DNA from: Bactrocera neohumeralis
Taxonomy: Eukaryota; Arthropoda; Insecta; Diptera; Tephritidae
Length of the DNA stretch: 64,000 bases
Direction: 5' to 3'
Assembly (NCBI RefSeq): GCF_024586455.1
Contig: NC_065922.1
Coordinates: forward strand, 27,710,089-27,774,088
The notes beneath the pieces are model-generated. The model worked only from the letters and a program-made list of their open reading frames with translations. It made no database searches and was not told where the DNA came from. Positions 25,601 through 36,117 of the stretch are shown piece after piece (within the stretch, counting starts at the first letter, position 1; every line of letters starts with the position of its first letter). A program made the translations under genes and the position numbers.

Positions 25601-26010
25601 GCCTGGCCAGTCCTTAGCTGACTCTCGCGCCGAGATGTTATGTGATTTGAAGTTCACGAGGTAAATTCACAGGAAGCTAGCTTCCAGTTGGCTATATAAG
25701 TAAAGCAGGCAACGCGCCTGGCCAGTGCTTAGGGGACTCTCGCGCCGTGATGTTATGTGATTTGAAGTCCAGGCGGTAAATTCACAGGAATCTAGCTGCC
25801 AGTTGGCTATATAAGTAAAGCAGGCAGGGCGCCTGGCCACTGCTTAGGTGAAGTCCACGCGGTAAAGTCGCAGGAATCTAGCTGCCAGTTGGCTATATAA
25901 GTAAAACAGGCACAGTGCCTGGCCAGTGCTTAGGTGACACTCGCGCCGTGATGTTATGTAATTTGAAGTCCACGTGGTAAATTCACAGGAAGCTAGCTGC
26001 CAGTTGGATT
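22645..26010 (+). repeat. Tandem array of about 30 copies of a 115-bp unit carrying TATA boxes
   Basis: The unit length is 115 bp, measured from repeated TGCTTAGGTG landmarks (for example 23421, 23536, 23651). A typical unit holds GCTAGCTGCCAGTTGG, then TATATAAG, then a CGCGCC block, CCAGTGCTTAGGTGA, CTCTCGCGCCGTGATG and GATTTGAAGTCCACGCGG. It is far more GC-rich than the flanks. The first two or three units (22645-22960) are clearly diverged. Two units (near 23225 and 25850) lack about 28 bp, and one near 24600 has a 5-bp duplication. The unit length is not a multiple of 3 and no ORF runs through. The CCAGTG begins about 30 bp after the start of TATATAAG, a normal TATA-initiator spacing. Nature unknown: minisatellite or tandem promoter monomers. 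Confidence 0.9.
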
Positions 26011-26744
26011 TTGTTAAAAAGCAATCAACTTAGGGAAATAACGGTGTGTTATACAAACTGTCAAAGTGAAACAATTTAACAAACAAACAAAAAGTGAAAA
26101 ACTTAAAAAAATATCAAGTTAATATGTGAAAATGGCAGAAAGTAGTATTAGGAGATTAATGTGGAGTGAAGCTGCCGAAGCCGATCTAATGATATCAATA
26201 AAAATGACACATCTTCCATTTGGAACAGCTGTTTTATAAATGTGTGTGAGAATAGTCTAGATTACTGAATAGATTAAATGTTAGCAATCCAAATCGTTGG
26301 CAGGAACATGATATAACTTATCAGCCAAAGCAAATGTTTGTAAAGTGAACCAAAAGTTGTAAGTGAATCAGCCATAAGAATTGCGAGCATACAGAGCTGC
26401 CAACAGTTAAGAGGCACATAAATAATAGTGATTTATTTTTTAGAATAAAAACGAAAATATTGTCAAGTAAGAAAAATGCACGGAATTTAGTTAATTTTTT
26501 ATTTTAGTAATTTGTCATTTAGATGATTTAAACTAACTTTTTTATAATATTAATTCTGAACGAACAACATGCCTAATGGGAAAACTATGCAACTCTAAAA
26601 CAGCTGTTTCGATTGACATATGTTACACCTTTTATTTTTGGTAGCCTAGAAATGTCTATGCGGTAAATAATTGTGCACAAATTTACGCAACAAATATAAG
26701 TAGGCGAGTGGAGTTGTGTTTTTAATAATTATCATTTTAAGCAA
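26011..26744. other. Leader-like sequence after the array, with a short ORF, then SLIRP1 upstream region
   Basis: The last unit breaks off inside CCAGTTGG and is followed by about 120 bp of A-rich, GTGAAA-rich sequence resembling a 5' leader. An ATG at about 26132 in good context (GTGAAAATGG) opens a 35-codon ORF ending TAA at about 26239 that I do not recognise. The remainder, to 26744, is AT-rich and should hold the SLIRP1 promoter. Confidence 0.45.
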
Positions 26745-27066
26745 ATGGCCACAGCAACAAAATTAGGCAAAGGCCTGCAAAAACTATTCGTGGGAAATCT
26801 ACCGTGGACGGTAAATCTTACAATATATATACTGGATGCTAGTTAAAACAATTTTCATCTGATTTTAGGTGGGTCATCAGGAATTGCGTTCATATTTCAA
26901 GGCATTCGGTCGTGTAATATCCGCCAACGTGATTTTCGATAAGAAAACAGGCTGTTCACGTGGATACGGTTTCGTTGTGTTCAATGATATCACACCAATA
27001 GAGAAAATTGAAAGTGAACAAAAACACGTGCTTGAGGGCAATTATTTAAACATTCAAAAATCTTAA
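26745..27066 (+). CDS. SLIRP1: SLIRP-like mitochondrial RNA-binding protein (single RRM)
   Basis: SLIRP binds mitochondrial mRNAs together with LRPPRC and keeps them stable. There are two exons, 26745..26810 and 26869..27066, joined in phase 0 across a 58-nt intron, giving 87 aa. Nearly the whole protein is one RRM. RNP2 is LFVGNLPW and RNP1 is RGYGFVVF, with the family-like tail LEGNYLNIQKS. The basic start MATATKLGKGLQK could serve as a short mitochondrial targeting segment. Its stop is 100 bp before the anox start codon. An AATAAA at 27134 sits in that gap. As I recall, the Drosophila homologues SLIRP1 (CG33714) and anox (CG33713) are dicistronic, and this spacing agrees with that. SLIRP2 is the alternative assignment. 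Confidence 0.88.
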
Positions 27067-27166
27067 AATATAAATCTCAATTTAAAGCATTATACATACT
27101 GTATGTAGTATACGGATCCCGAAGTCTTAAAAGAATAAACACAGGATAAAAAACTAGTTTTCCATA

Positions 27167-27916
27167 ATGTCGACATCCGACTTTTCTGACAGTGACATTG
27201 ACACCGAACCTATTGACGAAATATTTTCGGAAGCAGCAGAACATTTACAAAAAATTCACAACACACTCGAGTCCACAGACCTTTTAGAAATCTATGGTTT
27301 ATACAAGCAAGCAACTTGTGGTCGATGTAACACGCCAAAGCCGAGCGTATTTAATATGCAAAGTAGGAGCAAATGGTGCGCATGGAATGATTTGGCTGAT
27401 ATGTCTTGCACAGAAGCAAAAAAATTATATATTACAAAAGTTAAAGCGGTTGACAGTAATTGGATACCAAATTACGAAAGCACCAGCAAACGCAAAACTC
27501 CATCTAGTTGGGTAGTACATTCCATTCCACAAAAACATGAAGAAATCGATCAAAAAGAGGAACACGAAAAAAATGCCTTTGACTATATTAAAGAATTAAA
27601 TTTCATTCAACTGCAAAAATCATTAACGGTAGAAATTATGGATCACCTTGACGAAAATGGAATGGGTCTTATACATTGGGCCACTGACCGTAATGCTGTC
27701 GAAATACTAAAATATTTAATAGATAATGGCGTCGATGTCAACCTACGCGATTCAGAGCAACAGACAGCTTTGCATTATGCTGCCAGTTGCGGTCATGTCG
27801 ACTGTATTCGTATACTACTAGATGCTAATGCGGATCCAGCTATTAAAGACGCAGACGGACAATCGAGTCTCGATGTGGCCGATAATAATGATATTTACGA
27901 ATTACTTAAAACCTGA
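27167..27916 (+). CDS. anox: Acyl-CoA-binding domain plus ankyrin repeat protein (ACBD6-like)
   Basis: This protein binds long-chain acyl-CoA through an N-terminal ACBP domain and carries ankyrin repeats. It is a single exon of 249 aa, shorter than human ACBD6 (about 280 aa). The ACBP domain spans roughly residues 18-105 and shows the acyl-CoA contact motifs GLYKQAT and KWCAW. Two to three ankyrin repeats follow, about residues 160-248 (GMGLIHWATDRN, QTALHYAASCGHVDCIRILL). It lies 100 bp after the SLIRP1 stop. No TATA box is visible in the gap, which suggests a shared transcript. AATAAA at 27972 lies 56 nt past the stop. Confidence 0.92.
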   Translation: MSTSDFSDSDIDTEPIDEIFSEAAEHLQKIHNTLESTDLLEIYGLYKQATCGRCNTPKPSVFNMQSRSKWCAWNDLADMSCTEAKKLYITKVKAVDSNWIPNYESTSKRKTPSSWVVHSIPQKHEEIDQKEEHEKNAFDYIKELNFIQLQKSLTVEIMDHLDENGMGLIHWATDRNAVEILKYLIDNGVDVNLRDSEQQTALHYAASCGHVDCIRILLDANADPAIKDADGQSSLDVADNNDIYELLKT

Positions 27917-28335
27917 TTGAGATCCATATAAATTACATATACATATTATTTTCTTACCTGTAACTTTCGTTAATAAAGGTTTAAACTATTTATATTAAAA
28001 TTATAATGAACTTCGGTATGATCTGTTTAAATAAATTTTCTCTATTTATCAATAAAAAAGATATTTCGATTTGAAATTGACTTAAAACTGAACGAAATAA
28101 AAGATATTTTTATATATGTATGTATGTGACACCATGGTGTAACATAAATCTATCTGGTGATGGTGATGTTATTTTATAAAACAAACGAATTTTAAATGCT
28201 AACGTTGTCCCCAAAATAAACTTAAATTAAAACGTACTTTTGAACCCTTAATACACCAACAATAATATTGAAATACTTGATTTAGAATTAATTTTTTTTA
28301 ATAAATTCTATATTTGAAATACAATTTTTTAAATT
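27917..28335. other. Convergent 3' region, anox and Rpt6
   Basis: This AT-rich region separates convergent stop codons and carries AATAAA for anox at 27972. It also holds a short TATATGTATGTATGTG microsatellite. Nothing else is seen. Confidence 0.5.
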
Positions 28336-29682
28336 TTACTTCCACAACTTTTTAATCGACATATTCTTTTCCGAATCCTTTTGCATTACTTTCGCAACGG
28401 CCATTTCAAAGTCTTCTTGTGTGACATGTACACGCCGTTCACGTAAGGCGTACATACCCGCTTCTGTACAGACACCTTTCACTTCAGCACCCGATGCTCC
28501 TGGCATTAATTCAGCTATTTTGCGTAAATTTATGCCTCTGGTTAAGTTCATTTTTCTAGAATGAATTTTCAAAATATCCAAACGTGCTTCCTCGTTTGGT
28601 GGAGGAAATTCAATCTTACGATCAATACGGCCTGGTCTTAGAAGAGCTGGATCCAGAATATCAATGCGATTGGTTGCCATGATAACTTTAATATTCTTTG
28701 TAGCTTCAAAACCGTCCAATTGATTAAGCAACTCCAACATTGTCCTTTGTACTTCGGAGTCACCGCCAGAACCAGATTCGATTCTGGAGGAACCAATTGA
28801 ATCAATTTCATCCATGAAAATAATAGAAGGAGCGTGCTCTCGTGCCATTACGAAAAGTTCACGAACCATACGTGAACCTTCGCCGATAAACTTTTGCACC
28901 AATTCCGACCCAGATACTCGGATAAATGTACATTCGGTATGATGAGCCACTGCACGGGCCAAAAGGGTTTTTCCTGTGCCAGGTGGCCCATAGAGTAGTA
29001 CACCCTTTGGCTGAGCTATACCTAATGCGTCGAACAATTCTGGATGCTTCACCGGTAATTCAATAACTTCCTTGATTTCTTTAATTTGCTTGTCTAATCC
29101 ACCAACCATTTCATAGGTAGAGTCAGGGACTTTTTCAACCATCATAAGGGATACCAATGGGTCAACTTTATTTGGTAGAATTTTATGTAGAGTATAGCTT
29201 TCGTTTCTAAGAGCTACACGGCAGTTGGGAGTAACATCATTGATATCGATATTTTTATCAATATCAACTACAAATTTGCCCTCTGGATGCACTTTTACCA
29301 ACACTTTCTTTTTATCCATTGGTTTGACGACTTCACCAACATAACTGCCTTGTTCTTGTAATAACTGTAGCTCCTCACGTAGCATACGTACTAAATGTGT
29401 GAAAAAAAAAAAACAATTAAAACAAAGTATACATTCCTGCTTTATAGAACAATTACCTTTTGCATTGAGCTCATTGCGCTGAGCTTGCAAACGTCGCAAA
29501 TTTTGACTCTTTTCAGCAACAATTAATTGCAATTCTTCTATCTTCTGAATATAGTAAGAACGGAATCCTTCACCTTTCAGAGCGGCGTCGATTTCCATCT
29601 GTGATATTATTTAGTTATAGATTGTATATAGATACATTTTTATTTAGTTAAGAAAATAACTTACCCGATTTGTGACGGTCAT
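28336..29682 (-). CDS. Rpt6: 26S proteasome AAA-ATPase subunit Rpt6 (PSMC5)
   Basis: This is one of six ATPases of the 19S base that unfold substrates into the 20S proteasome. There are three exons, complement(28336..29390, 29457..29598, 29665..29682), with matching phases, giving 404 aa (human 406). The first coding exon is only 18 nt (MTVTNR). An N-terminal coiled coil (about 20-75) precedes the OB domain. The AAA module has Walker A GPPGTGKT, Walker B IIFMDEID and the arginine fingers in LLRPGRIDR. The C-terminus is LWK, as in other Rpt6 proteins. The protein is nearly identical to fly and human Rpt6. A palindromic TATCGATA (DRE type) lies about 350 bp upstream at 30035. Confidence 0.97.
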
Positions 29683-30344
29683 CGCGGAATATTTTATTTA
29701 ATAACTTATTTTAATGAAATAATGTCTTGCAAATGTTTTTGATAAAAATGACTATGCAAAAGCTTCACTAGAGGAAATTGTCATTGTGTTTTCGAATCTC
29801 GAATTTCGAAGTACACAGAGTTGATACTAATGTCTACATGCAACAGAAATTTCGATTTAATATCAACTTATCGATTTGAGAATAGCTAATAAATTTAAAG
29901 TAAATAGACAAACTGAAATGTTAGATAAGAAGTTAGGAATAACAAATTAAGTACGCTGTATTCACCTTCGGCGTATATAATAATGACAATTGGATTAATT
30001 TTGTAGGCTTCTGAAAGTCTTATAAGTTAGTGTATATCGATATTTTATTGGCTCGAAATCGGCATGCACTCATCGCGATTTGCAGACGAATATTCACTAA
30101 TTTTAGTTATTAGTGAAAAAAATTAGAGCTTACTATTGTACAGGCTCATATAGTACATTTATACCATGGTACAAGGGTTTATACGACGTTTTAAATGACT
30201 AAACTTTATTAAGTACATGTAATTTATTTTCATTTCGTGTGTAATACATTAAATGTAATTTCTATATAAAAACATATTTTACTTAAAAAATTGTACATAT
30301 ACATAATTAGCTGAATTATGTAAAACTTCCAACTTAAATTTATC
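29683..30344. other. Region between Rpt6 start and the next gene's stop
   Basis: This 662-bp stretch is the Rpt6 upstream region and the 3' flank of the unrecognised gene. It is AT-rich and contains a TATCGATA palindrome at 30035-30042. No ORF of note. Confidence 0.45.
30035..30042. promoter_or_regulatory. DRE-type palindrome TATCGATA upstream of Rpt6
   Basis: This is an exact match to the DNA-replication-related element bound by DREF in Drosophila, common at promoters of housekeeping genes. It lies about 350 bp before the Rpt6 ATG. A lone 8-mer in AT-rich DNA can occur by chance. Confidence 0.35.
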
Positions 30345-31631
30345 CTAGGTATAATCCGGTGCACTCATCTGTTCTATTCTATCTTGAAGAACATTAATAA
30401 TATTAAAGCTGATGTGCTCAGTAATCTACAAAAGAAAATATATAATTTGCGGTTATAGTAAATTTGCAATATACCTACCATCATACGGAGATCCCAATCA
30501 GTTTGAATTTGCTTTGGTTTGGGGCAGGAATCTATAGTCTTTTTAAAGTTTTCGCACCAATTCAAAAGTTGCTTTAAAAATGAAGAAGTGTATTTAAAGT
30601 ACATGCGGTAGCCAGCTTTAATAATATCCTCATTTTGAGCATCACAGAGAATGACATTTATAAGATAACTTAAAACACGCACTAAAATGTAAACAATTTT
30701 AGTATTTTCCTCCTCCTGCAGTGTCTCATTTTCTATATTATTTAGCATTTCGAGCAACTTCATGAACTATAAACAAATTTTTACTTTTTCATATCAAAGG
30801 TATAGAATATATAATAAACTTTCTTACCTGCCTGAAGCAATACATTTCGCTAGGAGTTTCTGTTATTTCAGAGAGTATGGTCCACATAAGACAAATAGAA
30901 ATAGCTCTAGCTGTTTCACTTATGATAACCATTTGGTTACAGAGTTCAAGTATATTGAACACGTCCGTCTCCTTCTTTTTCAAACTTGTCCAAAGTCGTT
31001 TAGTCGCTAAATGAAGCTAAAAAAAAGGGAAAAATGTAAAGGACTTGTAAATTAAATTTAAATTTTATTAAATTTAACCGCATAACTATCTCTTACGTGC
31101 ATTGGGCTTAATGTGTCTGTATAGTTAAATGTTCTTTGCAAAAGCTGTGTGCGCCATTCCATGTTTAGAGGTGTAGCTTCAATAAAATAAAGAGTGCCAA
31201 CAATAACGAAAAGGCTGGTTATTTCATCTAAGTTCAATTCGGAGTTTAACAATTCCAGTATTTTTCTGTACACCTACAATAACATATTTTAGAAATATTT
31301 ACAAGTTCGCTATAAATATGACATACTTCATCTGTTTTGGGATCTCCGTCTAAAATAATGTGAAACTTTTTTTTTAAACAAGAATTCATTACGTTCTCTC
31401 GCATTTCATTCCATGTATATCCAGGTTCTATTATCAGACTTATACCGTCGTTTTCTTGTGGATTTAATATATCCATATTTATATACGGCGCGTAATTTTC
31501 GAAATCAATGAAACCCAATTTTACTTTATGATAGTGATGAGATAATAAATGATAACTGTAAAAAAAATATTTGGTAATTCCTGAATTTACAGTTATCGAT
31601 AACTTATTCTTCACAGCATATCAAAACACAT
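30345..31631 (-). CDS. Unrecognised six-exon gene, about 326 aa, helical
   Basis: I do not recognise this protein. The model is complement of 30345..30425, 30479..30766, 30828..31016, 31097..31273, 31327..31555 and 31615..31631. All five introns are short (48-80 nt) with GT-AG ends, and every junction keeps the frame, giving 326 aa ending MSAPDYT. That consistency is the main evidence for a real gene. The predicted protein is mostly alternating hydrophobic and charged residues, suggesting a helical fold. There is no signal peptide, no transmembrane segment and no catalytic motif I can see. The 17-nt first exon is the weakest part (donor GTGAAG). An alternative start is the ATG at 31476 within the second exon. 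It is divergent from Shmt across about 420 bp. Confidence 0.62.
31594..31601. promoter_or_regulatory. DRE-type palindrome TATCGATA near the unrecognised gene's start
   Basis: This is an exact TATCGATA that falls inside the proposed first intron, 30 bp from the proposed start codon. If it is a working promoter element, transcription may begin downstream of it and the start codon could instead be the ATG at 31476. Confidence 0.35.
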
Positions 31632-32051
31632 TCATATATTCGTTGCCTATCATTTTTCATCTACGAAAGTCTGCAGTTTTTTATACTTTGCTTATAACAA
31701 TGCTATATAAAATTTTTTAATGGAAAATAATATGATTAACGTATAAAATAATTTGTTTTGTATTTTCCTTATAAATGTTATTGTGATATTTAATTATTTG
31801 TACGCAATTTTAAAAATATAGCAAAGAATATTTATCACTGTCCAAGACTTTCCAAGTCTTTATCAGTGTTAGCCAAAATACTGTTATCTCTTTATGTCAG
31901 AGGTTATCAATGACCCCCTGTTATTAGACTAGCATTTACTATCAATGGATCTTTCGAAATTTTTATTTTTTCAGTATTTGGAAATCGACGGTCGTTTAAA
32001 GACATACATCTTTGAATGTGTGGGAAATTTAGAGTCAAGTTTTAGGCGAAA
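31632..32051. other. Divergent promoter region with an interrupted hairpin
   Basis: This 420-bp region lies between two divergent genes. At 31836-31868 it holds nested inverted repeats, CACTG..AAGACTT..AAGTCTT..CAGTG. The rest is AT-rich. Confidence 0.5.
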
Positions 32052-35000
32052 ATGCAAGTACAAAATATTACACCTCGTGCCATCTACACGCTGAGCAAGC
32101 GAACTCAATTATCTAACGCCGGCAGTAAAGCGATTTATCAGCGTTTTATTCCTCAAGCTTCAATTGCTAATAGGGCTCCAACAAGATCACATTTTTCATA
32201 TAATAAACAATTGGAAAAAGAAAGGTCAAGATTTGGCGTTTTTGCGGCAAATTATTCTACTGTAAGTATTAATATTAATATAAACTAAATTTCCAAACAC
32301 TGTACAGCAAATACATCAAAAGTATACTAAATAGTTTGTTATACCGGCACCTTTTCAATTCGACAACGCATGCGGGATTTCTTTTCTTGTGTTTTTTTTT
32401 ATATTTATTTTATCAGAAGGCACATGTAGGAGGTGCACACACCTATAAACTGTAAACTTTTTTAATGTGATAAACAATTTTGAGAAAATTAAGTAAATAA
32501 TTTGATAATTTATGTACATATGTGCATAAGCAAATTATATGGATACATCATATGTACTATGTACATATATAGATCCTAACATTGATTGGATGTACTCTTA
32601 ATAAAATTGAGTGCTTCCGCAGACAAAAAAACCCTTATACGTATTAAAGTTTCTACGTCTGTCACATAATGTATAAATTATAGATTCATTCAATGATTTA
32701 ATGATTGGTAATATAAACTTATTGAATGTGGAGTCCATCACTCTTGGGTTTCTGATCTATTATGGAGAGTATTAGTTAATAAAATCAGAAATTAACGAAC
32801 ATTACCCTCATATCAAATTTTGAACTTGCCTTCAAATTGTAATGTGTTTAATATATATGTATATGTATGTATAAATATTGTAAGCTATAAAATATATGTA
32901 TATATGTATGTATGTATACACATGTATATATATACATTTGTTTAACACATGCAGCTAAGGCGTTCGTGTGTATTTGGTTGTATTGTCAATGCTAAAAATT
33001 TAAATTTCTTTATGTACATATGTACATATATGTATATGTATGTCTATCAACTAAATGTAATTTGCCGACAACAGCAATTGTCGTATTTGGTACTTTCATA
33101 TATTAGTAATTATGAAAGTGCTTTTTATACCCGAAACGGAACATATTTAGTTTGCCATTAAGTTTTTAACACCCAGAACGAAACGCCGAATGCCTATTAA
33201 ATAGGATAACGTTTTTTAGATATCGTTCTGAAGTTTTACACGCGTCCTTTTCTCCACAAAAAGCTGCTTATTTATCGGAAAATCGCCAATATTCGACCAC
33301 TATAGTATATCGGACCACTATAGTATATAAACGATCAAAATTAAGTTCATGTTTATTTGTCGATATATTTATACGAAATTCGACATAGCTTAGTATCCAA
33401 GGCATCGCTACAATCGCCGATGGCCGATCAAAATCAAATTCTTGTAAGAAAACTTAAACCCGTGAAAGGTATTATAGCTTTTTTTTAATAAAATTGTTAT
33501 GTGTAGATATCTCTAAGTATTTATTTACTAAGTAACTTAAGAATATCCCTACCAGTACTCCAAAAATAATTAAAATGCATCTACTTTCATAACAATACCT
33601 TTATCTTTATTAGAATTATTTCTTAAATTTTAAATAAGCGAAGATTTAAATATTGAGTGTACTTAGTAAACACTTACCCTTTTACACTTGATATTTGCAT
33701 AGTGTACTATTTAAATGTATTCAATACTATATGTTTTATCTAATCGAATTTAAAAGTATTTTACATACAAACACTTACATGTGCATTTACTCACTTATAT
33801 ATTATGATGGGCAAATTATTAAGCAACGATTCAACTTTTACCGCAAACTAAATTTTTATGTCAGTAATATTCAATATTCCAAGCTGTTGACAAGCTGCTT
33901 ATTTTTTGCGAGTAAGTCCTGTTTTGTGCAATTTAATTTTATATTGAATGATACTTGCATTATCAGTGATCTCTAACATAATATGTAATTATGTGATGTG
34001 TCGTATGTATGTATATAAATATGTATATATATATATATTAGTATTGAGCCATTTAGAAACAAAAACATGTTTATGGAAAGGCTTGTTATTACCACGCGAC
34101 CATATTTTAAAAAATAGGATTCTCATTTGAACCCAGATACAAGCATATATATAATTCATATCAGCACAATCGTTACTTTATCATTATATGTAGTATGTAC
34201 ATCAAAAATCTGTAACCTGTGACCCGAATACATATTACTTTGTTATTTTTCCTACGAGTTTATTATCAGCTTAAAAGGAGAAATAAGTAATGCGATTACA
34301 CTTCATAGACTTTGCCAATTATTAAGTGTTCGATCGCCGACAACAAGCGACACATTTTGAGTCTTAGCTCGGGAACATTACAAAATTTGTTTTTATTTTT
34401 TAAAGGTAAAAAAGTATATAAAAATGCAATAATTTAGTTTTTTTTAATACTCTAAAAAATGCTTTAATTTTGCTTTATTTTTACGAACATATATACATAC
34501 ATACATACATACATGCTTACTTAAAAATGCATTTGATCTCTATATTAATACTTTTTTTTTTTATCCAAATACTGACAAAAATATTTATTTTTTAGAAAAT
34601 GTCTGGAAATCTTAAATTATTGAATGAAGGCGTGGGCGAGAGTGACCCTGAGCTGTACGCCATTATAAAGGCAGAAAAGAAACGCCAAACAGTTGGCTTA
34701 GAAATGATTGCCAGTGAGAATTTTACATCCGTATCTGTTTTGGAATGCTTAAGTTCTTGCCTGCACAATAAGTACTCCGAAGGCATGCCTGGAAAGCGGT
34801 ACTATGGTGGAAATGAATTTATTGATGAAATAGAACGACTTGCACAAAAACGTGCACTCGAGGCATTCCGTCTCAATCCAGAGGAATGGGGCGTGAATGT
34901 ACAGCCTTATTCGGGTTCGCCAGCTAACTTTGCCGTGTACACTGCGCTCTGTCAACCCCACGATCGTATAATGGGTCTTGATTTACCGGATGGCGGTCAT

Positions 35001-36117
35001 CTAACACACGGTTTCATGACTGCTAATAAACGTATTTCAGCAACGTCGATATATTTCGAGAGTATGCCATATAAAGTGGACGCAAGTACGGGTCTTATCG
35101 ATTACGATCAATTGGAAGCGAATGCTAAACTCTTCAGACCTCGCGTTATTATAGCCGGTGTTTCTTGTTACTCACGTTGCCTTGACTATGCCCGCTTCCG
35201 TAAAATCTGTGACCAAAATGATACATATCTTTTTGCCGATATGGCGCATATTGCCGGTTTAGTGGCAGCGGGTTTAATACCCTCACCATTTGAGTATGCT
35301 GATGTGGTGAGCACTACAACACACAAAACATTGCGTGGACCACGTGCTGGTGTGATTTTCTATCGCAAGGGTGTACGCAAAGTTCTGGCCAATGGAGATA
35401 AAGTGACATACGATTTAGAGGATCGCATCAATGGAGCAGTGTTCCCAGGTCTACAAGGTAGGTAGCTTGATCATTTCCGGTGGATATGTATGTGAAGTAC
35501 GTAAGCATTATATTATAAATTTTAAAATATATTAATGTACTTATTAAATAATCACTCAAAATACTTATATAGGTGGACCACACAACAACACAATTGCTGG
35601 AATAGCCACCGCTTTTAAACAGGCGCAGACTAAAGAGTTTGCTGACTACCAGCGACAAGTGATTATCAATGCTCGTCGTCTTTGTGATGGTTTGATACAG
35701 CGAGGCTACAATATTGCTACAGGTGGCACTGATGTTCATTTAGTACTACTCGACTTGCGTAATGTTGGTTTGACTGGAGCCAAAGCCGAATATATTTTGG
35801 AAGAAGTAAATATTGCATGTAACAAAAACACTGTACCCGGTGATAAATCAGCACTGAATCCATCTGGCATACGTCTTGGCACACCAGCTTTAACTACACG
35901 TGGCTTGGTGGAGACTGATATCGATGTCGTTGTGGATTACATAGATCTCGCATTAAAACTGTGTGTTGAAACAACTAAAATTTCTGGCCCCAAATTGGTG
36001 GATTTCAAGCAAACCTTGAAATCAAATAAAGAGATTGCAGAAAAACTGAGTAAACTGCGTAGCGGTGTTGAAGAGTTCAGTGCAAAATTTCCACTACCAG
36101 GACTTACAGCTTATTAA
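32052..36117 (+). CDS. Shmt: Serine hydroxymethyltransferase, mitochondrial and cytosolic forms
   Basis: This is a PLP enzyme that converts serine and tetrahydrofolate to glycine and methylene-THF. Exons are 32052..32261, 34596..35457 and 35573..36117. The first encodes 70 residues rich in Arg, Ser and Ala with few acidic residues, a typical mitochondrial presequence. It joins in phase 0, across a 2.3-kb intron, to the catalytic exon. The spliced form has 538 aa. The catalytic exon also opens with its own ATG three bases after the acceptor (34599), which gives a 467-aa cytosolic form. The PLP lysine lies in STTTHKTLRGPRAG. AATAAA follows at 36150. A possible alternative leader exon for the cytosolic form ends at a GTAAAA donor near 34406, a weak inference. 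Confidence 0.95.
33127..33490 (+). repeat. Dispersed repeat family 1, diverged copy in Shmt intron
   Basis: This is a diverged copy starting TATACCCGAAACGGAACATA, passing through TTTTTAACACCCAGAA, CGACCACTATAGTATA and a GTGAAAGGTATTATAGC end. The 3' hairpin is replaced by a T run. Confidence 0.6.

Noticed and set aside
22645..26010. CRISPR-like repeat array
   Set aside because: Units are contiguous 115-bp tandem copies with no unique spacers, in a eukaryotic genome.
22645..26010. rDNA intergenic spacer with repeated Pol I promoters
   Set aside because: There is no rRNA sequence nearby and the TATATAAG plus initiator layout fits Pol II better; not fully excluded.
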